From positions 1 through 28,018 of the forward strand of contig CALALP010000098.1 in assembly GCA_937925515.1 (NCBI GenBank): 28,018 nucleotides of DNA. Direction: 5' to 3'. This document shows, piece by piece, positions 7,831 to 14,564 of this stretch (positions are counted from its first letter, which is position 1; every line of letters begins with the position of its first letter). The notes below the pieces were generated by a model. That model was not told the origin of the DNA. It worked only from the letters and a program-made list of their open reading frames with translations, and made no database searches. Source of the DNA: an uncultured Lachnoanaerobaculum sp. GTDB lineage: Bacteria > Bacillota > Clostridia > Lachnospirales > Lachnospiraceae. The position numbers and the translations under genes were made by a program.

Positions 7831-7860
7831 AATATAGCGCAAAATTATTTAATTTGTCAA
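7831..7860 (-). promoter_or_regulatory. Promoter of the antitoxin RNA/toxin operon
   Basis: On the minus strand a perfect TTGACA (7860-7855) is followed after 18 nt by TATATT (7836-7831). Predicted start near 7824 leaves about 10 nt before the first pseudoknot. The strong -35 fits abundant antitoxin synthesis. No terminator is seen between the upstream lipoprotein gene (stop at 7899) and this promoter, so some read-through is possible. Confidence 0.8.
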
Positions 7861-7898
7861 GTTAATATAACTTTTCTCACTATCCCTTTAAGTATCTT

Positions 7899-9851
7899 TT
7901 AACTACTTTTCTTATTAGAATCTTGTTTAGCTTTATCTTTTGAATTTGACCTTTCAGGTCGCTCTTTTCTAGGCTGATTTTGTGAGTTAGAATTTCTTTT
8001 ATCTTGGAACTCTCTATCTGAAAATCCTCCTCTATCTCCAAAATTCCTATTAGAAAATTCTTCTCTATCATCAAATTCTCTATCTTTAGAAAATCCTCTG
8101 TAATCTGAAAATTGCCTATCATTAGAAAATTTTCTATCATCTGAATTTCTATCATTTTCAGAGTCTCTATTATCAAAATAACCTCTTTCATCAAAAGAAT
8201 TTCTATCAGAATTTCTATCCGAATTTCCATTGGAATCTCTATTAGAATTTCTATCCGAATCTCTATTTAAATCTTCATTAGAATTTCTGCCTGAGTTGTT
8301 TTTTCCTCTTCCTCTAGGTGGCTGTCCTTGTGGTGGTTGTCCTTGTGGTCTTCCTCCCTGTGGTGGTTGACCCATTCCACCTCTTCCTCCACTTTCTCCG
8401 GTAGTTGTATTTACGCCTTCAACTGTAACTTCCTTGGTGTCATCTCCTGTCTTTATTGTAAGTTTATCTCCTGTTTTTACACTGCTTGAAGAGAATAATA
8501 AATCTGAGAAGTTTTTCTTAGCCTCTATGTTAAATAAAGTATTTCCACTTGCATCGGTAATGGCTATATTGGTATTCTTATTTTGTGTGCTGTCATAAAA
8601 TACCTCTACGCTGTTTTGGGTTGAGGCATCTGAAAAGCCTTGTGCCATTCCACTTGAACCAAGTCCGATGTAAGTACCACCTGTTATAACTGCCTCTCCG
8701 TTATAATCTAATGTAGCATTTCCGTCATCAGTAGGCCCATACACTATTAGTTCGCCACCATTTATATAAACTTGACCATTTGAATCAATTCCGTCACCTG
8801 CCGCATCTACATATATAGTACCACCCTCTACCTTAAGCCAAGTATCTGTTTGGTTTTGATTTGAAAATCTTTCCTGTTCTTCCTCTGATAGACTCTTATC
8901 TGCCTTTTCCCTTGCATTAATTCCGTCATCTGTTGAAACTATATTTATATTTCCACCATAAAGCTCTATTTGTTTTCCCTCAAGTCCCTCCTCGGACTCT
9001 TTTATATCAATATTTCCATTGTATATATATAAATTTCCCTCAGTAGTTATTCCCTTGCCTTTTGCATTTACCAAAAGTTCTGTATTTTCAACCACTACTG
9101 AATCTTTACCCTTTATTGCATTGTCCTTAGAAGTTAAATTCAGCTTACCGGAAATAATAGTTAAGTTATCTTTACTCTTTAAAGCAGAGGCTGCATTTCC
9201 CAAAACTGTTAATGTTCCATTTCCATTTATTACTAAATCAGAAGATGAGAAAACTGCTGCATCCGGTTCATCTTCGCCCTCTGCATAAGTATATTCACCG
9301 GCATCGCTAAGAGTATTTTCAGTTGAATCTGCTAATGTAAGCACAACCTTTTTAGCTTTACTTATATTAATTGCAGATGTAGTACTGCTTGTAATATTTG
9401 TTCCATTGAGTACAATATGAACTAAATCTTCATCGCCTGCTTTAACTACCAGACTACCGTATTTTAACTCTCCACTTAAAACATAAGTTCCTGCTTTTGT
9501 AATTGTAACAACTCCTCCTGAAACTTCTGCTCCCTCTCCATTTACAGTAGCACTATCTCCTGAAAAGTCTATCTTTACTCCGTCTGTACTTGTATCTAAA
9601 TCTTCGGCAGAATATATAGTAGTTAAATCTCTATTTACATTTGTATTTGAAACCTTATCTGTACTTTCCTTACTGCTTTCTTTACTATTATCTTTTGAAA
9701 TCACACTACTTTCTGATACTGCATTTGAAGTAGTATTTTCTTTATTTGAATTACTTGATGCACTTGCATTATTTGCACAAGCTGTAATTGAAACTATTCC
9801 TAATGTAAAAAGTATTGCACCCTTTACGCTTTTCGACTTTAATTTATTCAT
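7899..9851 (-). CDS. Carbohydrate-binding-domain lipoprotein (Cthe_2159-like) with disordered tail
   Basis: The 650-aa surface lipoprotein has a signal peptide ending in the lipobox ITAC with Cys25 as the predicted lipidated residue, followed by a Ser/Asn/Lys-rich linker (26-80). Residues about 80-480 have the short repeating strand-turn units expected of the right-handed beta-helix family typified by Clostridium thermocellum Cthe_2159 (DUF4353), which binds acidic polysaccharides; units such as LVINGNGTLTVLG and IYNGNIDI recur. A Gly/Pro/Gln-rich hinge (about 485-520) leads into a tail of about 130 residues made of Arg, Asp, Asn, Ser and regularly placed Phe, encoded partly by 12-bp tandem repeats. 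The start ATG follows AAGGAGAA. The binding role is inferred from family; the tail has no recognisable domain. Confidence 0.8.
   Translation of the reverse strand: MNKLKSKSVKGAILFTLGIVSITACANNASASSNSNKENTTSNAVSESSVISKDNSKESSKESTDKVSNTNVNRDLTTIYSAEDLDTSTDGVKIDFSGDSATVNGEGAEVSGGVVTITKAGTYVLSGELKYGSLVVKAGDEDLVHIVLNGTNITSSTTSAINISKAKKVVLTLADSTENTLSDAGEYTYAEGEDEPDAAVFSSSDLVINGNGTLTVLGNAASALKSKDNLTIISGKLNLTSKDNAIKGKDSVVVENTELLVNAKGKGITTEGNLYIYNGNIDIKESEEGLEGKQIELYGGNINIVSTDDGINAREKADKSLSEEEQERFSNQNQTDTWLKVEGGTIYVDAAGDGIDSNGQVYINGGELIVYGPTDDGNATLDYNGEAVITGGTYIGLGSSGMAQGFSDASTQNSVEVFYDSTQNKNTNIAITDASGNTLFNIEAKKNFSDLLFSSSSVKTGDKLTIKTGDDTKEVTVEGVNTTTGESGGRGGMGQPPQGGRPQGQPPQGQPPRGRGKNNSGRNSNEDLNRDSDRNSNRDSNGNSDRNSDRNSFDERGYFDNRDSENDRNSDDRKFSNDRQFSDYRGFSKDREFDDREEFSNRNFGDRGGFSDREFQDKRNSNSQNQPRKERPERSNSKDKAKQDSNKKSS
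8197..8292 (-). repeat. 12-bp tandem repeats encoding Arg/Asp/Asn/Ser tetrapeptides
   Basis: Eight degenerate 12-bp units (plus-strand form close to gaatttctatcc) start at 8197 and encode tetrapeptides such as DRNS and NRDS in the lipoprotein tail. Frame is conserved because the unit is a multiple of three. Confidence 0.8.
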
Positions 9852-9884
9852 ATTATTTTCTCCTTTACACTTTAGGTATATTAA

Positions 9885-9913
9885 TTATTATTTATTATTT
9901 ATTGCTGTGCCAA
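9885..9913 (-). promoter_or_regulatory. Candidate promoter of the carbohydrate-binding lipoprotein
   Basis: On the minus strand TTGGCA (9913-9908) and TAATAA (9890-9885) are 17 nt apart, upstream of AAGGAGAA and the ATG at 9851. The surrounding DNA is very AT-rich, so chance matches are easy. No convincing terminator for the preceding hemW gene is seen in this gap. Confidence 0.4.
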
Positions 9914-9990
9914 TTAAATTAACATCTAAAAATGTGTATAGTGTGAAAATATGTGTACTTTATATGATAAATTTACGACTTAATTATGTA

Positions 9991-11163
9991 TTAATCTAAA
10001 AGCATTTCACTCATAACTAAATTACTAAAATCAAAACCTTTATCAGTTAGTCTTAAATAAGGTTCTGAATATTCTAAAAGCTCCATATTGACAAACTTCT
10101 TTATAGGCTCATAGAAAATCTTAAATGGGTCTTGTCTAAATTTTTCTGCAAATTGTTCTAAGTCAACACCTCTTGTAAGTCTTAGACCTAAAAACATAAA
10201 TTCTTCCATCATTGCTTTTTCATCAAGTTCCACAATTTCTTGATAAAGTGGAGTAATATCTCTTTTCATACGAATTTTTAGATAATTATGTATATCTCTT
10301 TCAACATGAAATCTTCTGTTATATACATAACTTGATGCTCCAAGCCCTAAACCTAAGTATTCAACGTCAGTCCAATACCCAATATTATGCTTACATTCAA
10401 AGCCTTTTTTAGCATAGTTACTTATTTCATATCTTTCATAACCATTTGCACGAAGATATTCCTTAGTAAGATAATACATGCTTCTTTCAGTATCTTCATC
10501 AGGAAGTTCTTTTCTATTCTCCATTTTTGCATATTTTTTATAAAATGGAGTCCCTTCTTCTATAATCAGAGAATATGCTGAAATGTGTTCGGGCTTTAGT
10601 CTCACTACCTTTCTTAATGTTTCTTTCCATGAATCAAGTGTCTGATTTGGAATTGCACTCATAAGGTCAACATTTACATTTGTAAAGCCAACTTCCCTTA
10701 CTAGTTGAAAGCTTTCTAAAAAATCACTGAAAGTGTGTATTCTGCCAAGTGCCTTTAGTTCCTCATCATTTGCAGATTGTAGTCCAAGACTTATTCTATT
10801 TATTCCACTTTGCCTATAAAATCTAAGTTTATCAGCACTTACAGTTCCCGGATTACATTCAATAGAAATTTCAGCAGAGGCTGCAACTACAAAGCTTTCA
10901 TATATAGCACTCATAATGTTTGAAACCCAAGTTCCTTTTAAAATAGACGGCGTTCCACCACCTATAAAAATTGTACTTATATAACGGTCTGTATAAATTT
11001 TTCCTTGAGTCCTTATCTCCTCAACAAGTTGATTTACATAAGACTTTTGCAAAACATCTCCTGATACTTCAGAACTAAAATCGCAATAATAACATTTCTT
11101 TGAGCAAAAAGGAATATGAATATAAAGTTCAAGTGCCTTTTTGCCACCAATATCTCTAAACAT
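9991..11163 (-). CDS. hemW: HemW-type radical SAM protein
   Basis: The 390-aa cytosolic radical SAM protein has the HemW architecture: YIHIPFC with the 4Fe-4S triad Cys20, Cys24 and Cys27 (CxxxCxxC), the GGGTPS SAM-binding glycines, then ISLGLQS and the NVDLM segment. The C-terminal HemW domain ends in ERYEISNYAKKGFECKHN, YLGLGLGA and MEEFMFLGLR. HemW binds haem and is thought to deliver it to respiratory proteins; older annotation calls it oxygen-independent coproporphyrinogen oxidase-like, but a true HemN would be longer. Its ATG lies 2 nt after the lepA stop, with GAGGAT inside the lepA end, so the two are translationally coupled. lepA-hemW is a common Firmicutes arrangement. Confidence 0.95.
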   Translation of the reverse strand: MFRDIGGKKALELYIHIPFCSKKCYYCDFSSEVSGDVLQKSYVNQLVEEIRTQGKIYTDRYISTIFIGGGTPSILKGTWVSNIMSAIYESFVVAASAEISIECNPGTVSADKLRFYRQSGINRISLGLQSANDEELKALGRIHTFSDFLESFQLVREVGFTNVNVDLMSAIPNQTLDSWKETLRKVVRLKPEHISAYSLIIEEGTPFYKKYAKMENRKELPDEDTERSMYYLTKEYLRANGYERYEISNYAKKGFECKHNIGYWTDVEYLGLGLGASSYVYNRRFHVERDIHNYLKIRMKRDITPLYQEIVELDEKAMMEEFMFLGLRLTRGVDLEQFAEKFRQDPFKIFYEPIKKFVNMELLEYSEPYLRLTDKGFDFSNLVMSEMLLD

Positions 11164-11165
11164 AT

Positions 11166-12974
11166 TTAATCCTCATCTAATTTTAATACACTCATAAATG
11201 CTTTCTGAGGTACTTCCACACTTCCTATCTGACGCATACGTTTCTTTCCCTCTTTTTGCTTTTCAAGAAGTTTTCTCTTACGAGAAATATCGCCACCATA
11301 ACATTTTGCAAGTACGTCTTTTCTCATTGCCTTAACTGTTTCTCTTGCTATAATCTTTCCTCCTACTGCCGCTTGAATAGGTATTTCAAAAAGATGTCTT
11401 GGTATTTCTTCTTTAAGTCTTTCACACATTCTACGTCCTCTATCATATGCTGAGGCTGAATGTACTATAAATGATAGTGCATCTACTTCTTCTCTATTTA
11501 TAAGTATATCAAGCTTTACCAAACTTGACTTTTCATATCCCTTAAGGTCATAGTCAAGTGAGGCATACCCCTTTGATCTACTCTTTAAAGCATCAAAAAA
11601 ATCATAAATAATTTCATTTAAAGGAAGTTCATATTTAAGCATTGCTCTATTTGCCTCTATATATTCTATTCCTAGATATGTTCCTCGTCTTTCTTGACAA
11701 AGTGTCATTATAGCACCTACATATTCCTTTGTAACCATAATCTCAGCCGAAACAATAGGTTCTTCCATATGCTCAATTTCAGTAGGTTCAGGTAAATTTG
11801 AAGGGTTTGTAAGCTCTATCATCTCTCCATTTGTCTTGTAAACTCTATAAACAACCCCCGGAGCAGTAGTAACCAAGTCGAGATTATATTCTCTCTCAAG
11901 CCTTTCTTGAATTATCTCAAGATGTAAAAGTCCTAAAAATCCACATCTAAAACCAAAACCAAGTGCTAAAGAAGTTTCAGGCTCATAAAAAAGTGAGGCA
12001 TCATTTAATTGTAACTTTTCAAGTGCATCTCTAAGGTCAGGATACTTTGCACCGTCTGCCGGATACAAACCACAATATACCATAGGAGTTACTTTCTTAT
12101 ACCCCGGAAGTGGCTTATCACAAGGAAATTTTGCATTTGTTATAGTATCTCCAACCCTTGTGTCCTTTACATTTTTAATGCTTGCAGTGATGTAACCTAC
12201 CATTCCTGCACTCAGTTCATCACAAGCTATAAACTGCCCTGCTCCAAAATAACCTACCTCTACTACTTCAACGCTTGCCCCTGTTGCAATCATTTTTATG
12301 GTATCGCCTTTTTTTACATTGCCCTCTTTAATTCTAACAAATACAATAACTCCTCTATAAGAATCATATAGTGAATCAAAAATAAGTGCCTGTAACGGAT
12401 TATCTCTATTTCCTTTTGGTGCAGGTATCTTCTCTACAATCGCCTCTAAAACGTCATCTATATTAATTCCATTTTTAGCTGAAATTCTAGGTGCATCTTC
12501 TGCCTCAATTCCTATAACATCTTCTATTTCTTCTACAACTTTTTCAGGGTCTGCACTTGGTAAGTCAATTTTATTAATTACAGGAAATACTTCCAAGTCA
12601 TGATCAAGTGCTAAATATACATTTGCAAGAGTCTGTGCCTCTATACCTTGAGCCGCATCTACTACAAGTATTGCTCCGTCGCAAGCTGCAAGCGATCTTG
12701 AAACCTCATAATTAAAATCGACATGCCCCGGAGTATCTATAAGGTTAAATATATATTCATTTCCGTCTTTTGCCTTATATACTGTACGAATTGCTTGACT
12801 CTTTATCGTAATTCCTCTTTCTCTCTCAAGATCCATATTGTCAAGAACCTGATCTTGCATTTCACGGCTTGTTAAAAGTCCTGTCTTTTCTATAATCCTA
12901 TCTGCTAAAGTTGACTTTCCATGGTCTATATGTGCTATTATACAAAAATTTCTAACTTTACTCTGTTCAAACAT
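11166..12974 (-). CDS. lepA: Elongation factor 4 (LepA)
   Basis: This ribosomal back-translocase/biogenesis GTPase shows all GTP-binding motifs: G1 AHIDHGKST at 14-22, the G2 RGITIKSQ region, DTPGHVDF and NKIDL. EF-G-like domains II, III and V follow, then the LepA-specific C-terminal domain with the basic tail KCYGGDISRKRKLLEKQKEGKKRMRQIG split across its usual positions. I take the ATG at 12974 (602 aa) as the start. GGGAGAG lies 6 nt upstream, and the N-terminus MFEQSKVRNF matches orthologues; the longer reading from TTG at 12989 would put the start inside this ribosome-binding site. It is the first gene of the lepA-hemW unit and diverges from rpsT. Confidence 0.97.
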   Translation of the reverse strand: MFEQSKVRNFCIIAHIDHGKSTLADRIIEKTGLLTSREMQDQVLDNMDLERERGITIKSQAIRTVYKAKDGNEYIFNLIDTPGHVDFNYEVSRSLAACDGAILVVDAAQGIEAQTLANVYLALDHDLEVFPVINKIDLPSADPEKVVEEIEDVIGIEAEDAPRISAKNGINIDDVLEAIVEKIPAPKGNRDNPLQALIFDSLYDSYRGVIVFVRIKEGNVKKGDTIKMIATGASVEVVEVGYFGAGQFIACDELSAGMVGYITASIKNVKDTRVGDTITNAKFPCDKPLPGYKKVTPMVYCGLYPADGAKYPDLRDALEKLQLNDASLFYEPETSLALGFGFRCGFLGLLHLEIIQERLEREYNLDLVTTAPGVVYRVYKTNGEMIELTNPSNLPEPTEIEHMEEPIVSAEIMVTKEYVGAIMTLCQERRGTYLGIEYIEANRAMLKYELPLNEIIYDFFDALKSRSKGYASLDYDLKGYEKSSLVKLDILINREEVDALSFIVHSASAYDRGRRMCERLKEEIPRHLFEIPIQAAVGGKIIARETVKAMRKDVLAKCYGGDISRKRKLLEKQKEGKKRMRQIGSVEVPQKAFMSVLKLDED

Positions 12975-13024
12975 CAATATCTCTCCCAATATACTATATC
13001 TTTAATATTTAAAGCAAAACTGTT

Positions 13025-13030
13025 ATTATA
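13025..13030 (-). promoter_or_regulatory. Possible -10 element for lepA
   Basis: TATAAT on the minus strand about 50 nt upstream of the lepA ATG. No good -35 hexamer sits 16-18 nt further upstream, so this is a weak call. Confidence 0.35.
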
Positions 13031-13067
13031 GAATACCATTTTAGCATTATTCTTGCAAGTTTCTATC

Positions 13068-13096
13068 TTGACAAGCTTTGTTATTTAGAATAAAAT
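13068..13096 (+). promoter_or_regulatory. Strong sigma-A promoter of rpsT
   Basis: TTGACA (13068-13073), a 17-nt spacer and TAAAAT (13091-13096). Transcription from about 13103 leaves a leader of roughly 178 nt before the rpsT start codon. Confidence 0.8.
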
Positions 13097-13156
13097 GATA
13101 CAGTATGTTTAGTTGAACTGTCCGTGTCCAGACTTCATTACTAAGCTTCATATTGA

Positions 13157-13235
13157 AATGTTGTATAGAGGTTATTATAAATCATTTATCTATTACATAT
13201 ACTTATGTTTTGTTTTATAAACCACTCACAACATT
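13157..13235 (+). promoter_or_regulatory. Long imperfect stem in the rpsT leader
   Basis: AATGTTGT (13157-13164) pairs perfectly with ACAACATT (13228-13235). Further in, GGTT (13170-13173) pairs with AACC (13220-13223) and TATAAA (13176-13181) with TTTATA (13214-13219), giving 18 bp interrupted by one internal loop and a 2-nt bulge around a 32-nt loop. Its position in a long ribosomal-protein leader suggests S20 autoregulation, but no leader of this shape is known to me. Confidence 0.5.
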
Positions 13236-13280
13236 CCTGCACCACATTATACACATAGAAAACTTGGGAGGTATAGAAGA

Positions 13281-13544
13281 TTGGCTAATATTAAATCTGC
13301 TAAAAAAAGAATTAAAGTCGCAGCTGCTAGAACTGAAAGAAATAAAGCTATAAAATCAAAGGTTAAAACAGCTATAAAGAAAGTAAATTCAGCTGTTGTA
13401 GCAAAGGATAAGGAACTTGCAAGCACTGCATTACATGATGCAGTTGTAGAGCTTACAAAGGCTACAAGTAAGGGAGTTTTCCACAAGAATACTTCTTCAC
13501 GCAAGATTTCAAGACTTGCTAAATTAGTAAATACTGTTGAATAA
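13281..13544 (+). CDS. rpsT: Small ribosomal subunit protein S20
   Basis: The 87-aa, highly basic, helical S20 protein binds 16S rRNA early in 30S assembly. It begins MANIKSAKKRIK and has the family core RNKAIKSKVKTAIKKV and a C-terminal GVFHKNTSSRKISRLAK. Initiation is at a UUG codon: GGGAGGT (13266-13272) lies 8 nt upstream, the second codon is the expected Ala, and no in-frame ATG is available nearby. A UUG start is also known for Escherichia coli rpsT, where it contributes to feedback control. The gene is monocistronic, with its own promoter, a structured leader and a terminator, and it converges on holA. Confidence 0.97.
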   Translation: MANIKSAKKRIKVAAARTERNKAIKSKVKTAIKKVNSAVVAKDKELASTALHDAVVELTKATSKGVFHKNTSSRKISRLAKLVNTVE

Positions 13545-13551
13545 TTAAATT

Positions 13552-13590
13552 TGCAGGTGTGTAAACCGTCATAGCACACCTGCATTTTTT
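13552..13590 (+). terminator. rpsT intrinsic terminator
   Basis: A perfect 10-bp stem (TGCAGGTGTG 13552-13561 with CACACCTGCA 13575-13584) with a 13-nt loop is followed by six T (13585-13590). The T-run overlaps the stop codon of the convergent holA gene. Read leftward, the stem is followed by AAATTTAATT, so it may also end the holA transcript, less efficiently. Confidence 0.9.
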
Positions 13591-14554
13591 AGCTCACAAT
13601 AAGTAAAGTTATCATATTTTTATCATCTATAATTCCTGTCTTTGCCCTTGTTTCCATTTCAACACACATTTGAAGATAATTTTTTAAATTATTCTTATCA
13701 AATCCCCTTGCCTGCTTTATCAGCTTTTCAACTATAAATTTTTTTAAATTTATAGTTTCAGCTATTTTTTCACTATTAATACCTAATTCTGACATGTCCT
13801 TTACAATTAGTAATTGATTAAATTGTCTTGCAATCAGATAAAGTATATTATAGGGCGATTCTTTAAGGGCTAACATATCATTATATAGTTTAAGTGCCTT
13901 TGAAATTTTCTTATTTATCATATCACTCACAAGCTCAAACACCTTACTTTCAATACTTAAACTTGTTATTTCTAAAATGTCTTCCCTATTTATAAATTGA
14001 TTATGCCCTGCATAAGATATAAGTTTTGCTAACTCATTGCTTAGCCTTTCCATGTCATTTCCAACATACTCCAAAAGCAAGTATTTATTGGCAGTAGACA
14101 TACTCTTACCTACACTTTTTACTCCCCTTTCAATCCAATCTATAAGTTCCTTAGTATCAGGGTGTACTAGCTTAAGTGTATACCCCATACTTTTTACCTT
14201 TTTAAACAATTTATTTCTTTCGTCTACATTTTCCTCTACAAAGACCACATGTGTAGTAGCCGGAAGATGTTCAATATATTTATTTACTTGCTCATTTGTG
14301 ATCTTAAACCAGTTTGAATTTTCTATCACTATACATTTTCTATCAGCTAAAAAAGGCATAACCTGCGATTTAGTTATAAATAAATCCACATCTATATTTT
14401 TCCCCTCTAAAAATGTATAATTCATAGAATTTCCCCTTGAAATTGCCGAGGAAAGCCTGTTTTTATAATATCTTTTTAGATAATCCTCATCGCCATATAA
14501 TAAATAAATAGATTTAAATTTATCTTCTTTTATATCCCTATTTACCTCTTTCAT
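13589..14554 (-). CDS. holA: DNA polymerase III delta subunit
   Basis: The 321-aa clamp-loader delta subunit opens the beta clamp ring. It starts MKEVNRDIKEDKFKSIYLLYG and shows the HolA pattern YLLYGDEDYL at the N-terminal domain, the middle domain with the ELIDWIERGVKSVGKSMS region, and NDMERLSNELAKLISY leading to the C-terminal collar helices (ALKESPYNILYLIARQFNQLL). The length is normal. The start follows AAGGAAG and lies 10 nt downstream of comEC, so it is the last gene of the leftward unit. The comEC-holA-rpsT neighbourhood is conserved in Firmicutes and supports the call. Confidence 0.95.
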   Translation of the reverse strand: MKEVNRDIKEDKFKSIYLLYGDEDYLKRYYKNRLSSAISRGNSMNYTFLEGKNIDVDLFITKSQVMPFLADRKCIVIENSNWFKITNEQVNKYIEHLPATTHVVFVEENVDERNKLFKKVKSMGYTLKLVHPDTKELIDWIERGVKSVGKSMSTANKYLLLEYVGNDMERLSNELAKLISYAGHNQFINREDILEITSLSIESKVFELVSDMINKKISKALKLYNDMLALKESPYNILYLIARQFNQLLIVKDMSELGINSEKIAETINLKKFIVEKLIKQARGFDKNNLKNYLQMCVEMETRAKTGIIDDKNMITLLIVS

Positions 14555-14564
14555 TTCTCTTCCT

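Noticed and set aside
7880..8230. Leftward 116-aa open frame rich in Ile, Glu and Met
   Set aside because: It is an out-of-frame reading of the low-complexity repeat tail of the lipoprotein gene; repetition keeps the alternative frame open.
12975..12989. Upstream TTG start for lepA adding five residues
   Set aside because: This TTG and the next codons form the ribosome-binding site GGGAGAG of the ATG at 12974, and the shorter N-terminus matches LepA orthologues.
13153..13353. Possible 66-aa leader peptide in the rpsT leader
   Set aside because: It has no Shine-Dalgarno, overlaps the start of rpsT in another frame, and lies within the stem-forming leader; no conserved peptide features.
13247..13585. 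Leftward 112-aa open frame opposite rpsT
   Set aside because: It is the antisense shadow of the S20 gene, with no ribosome-binding site.
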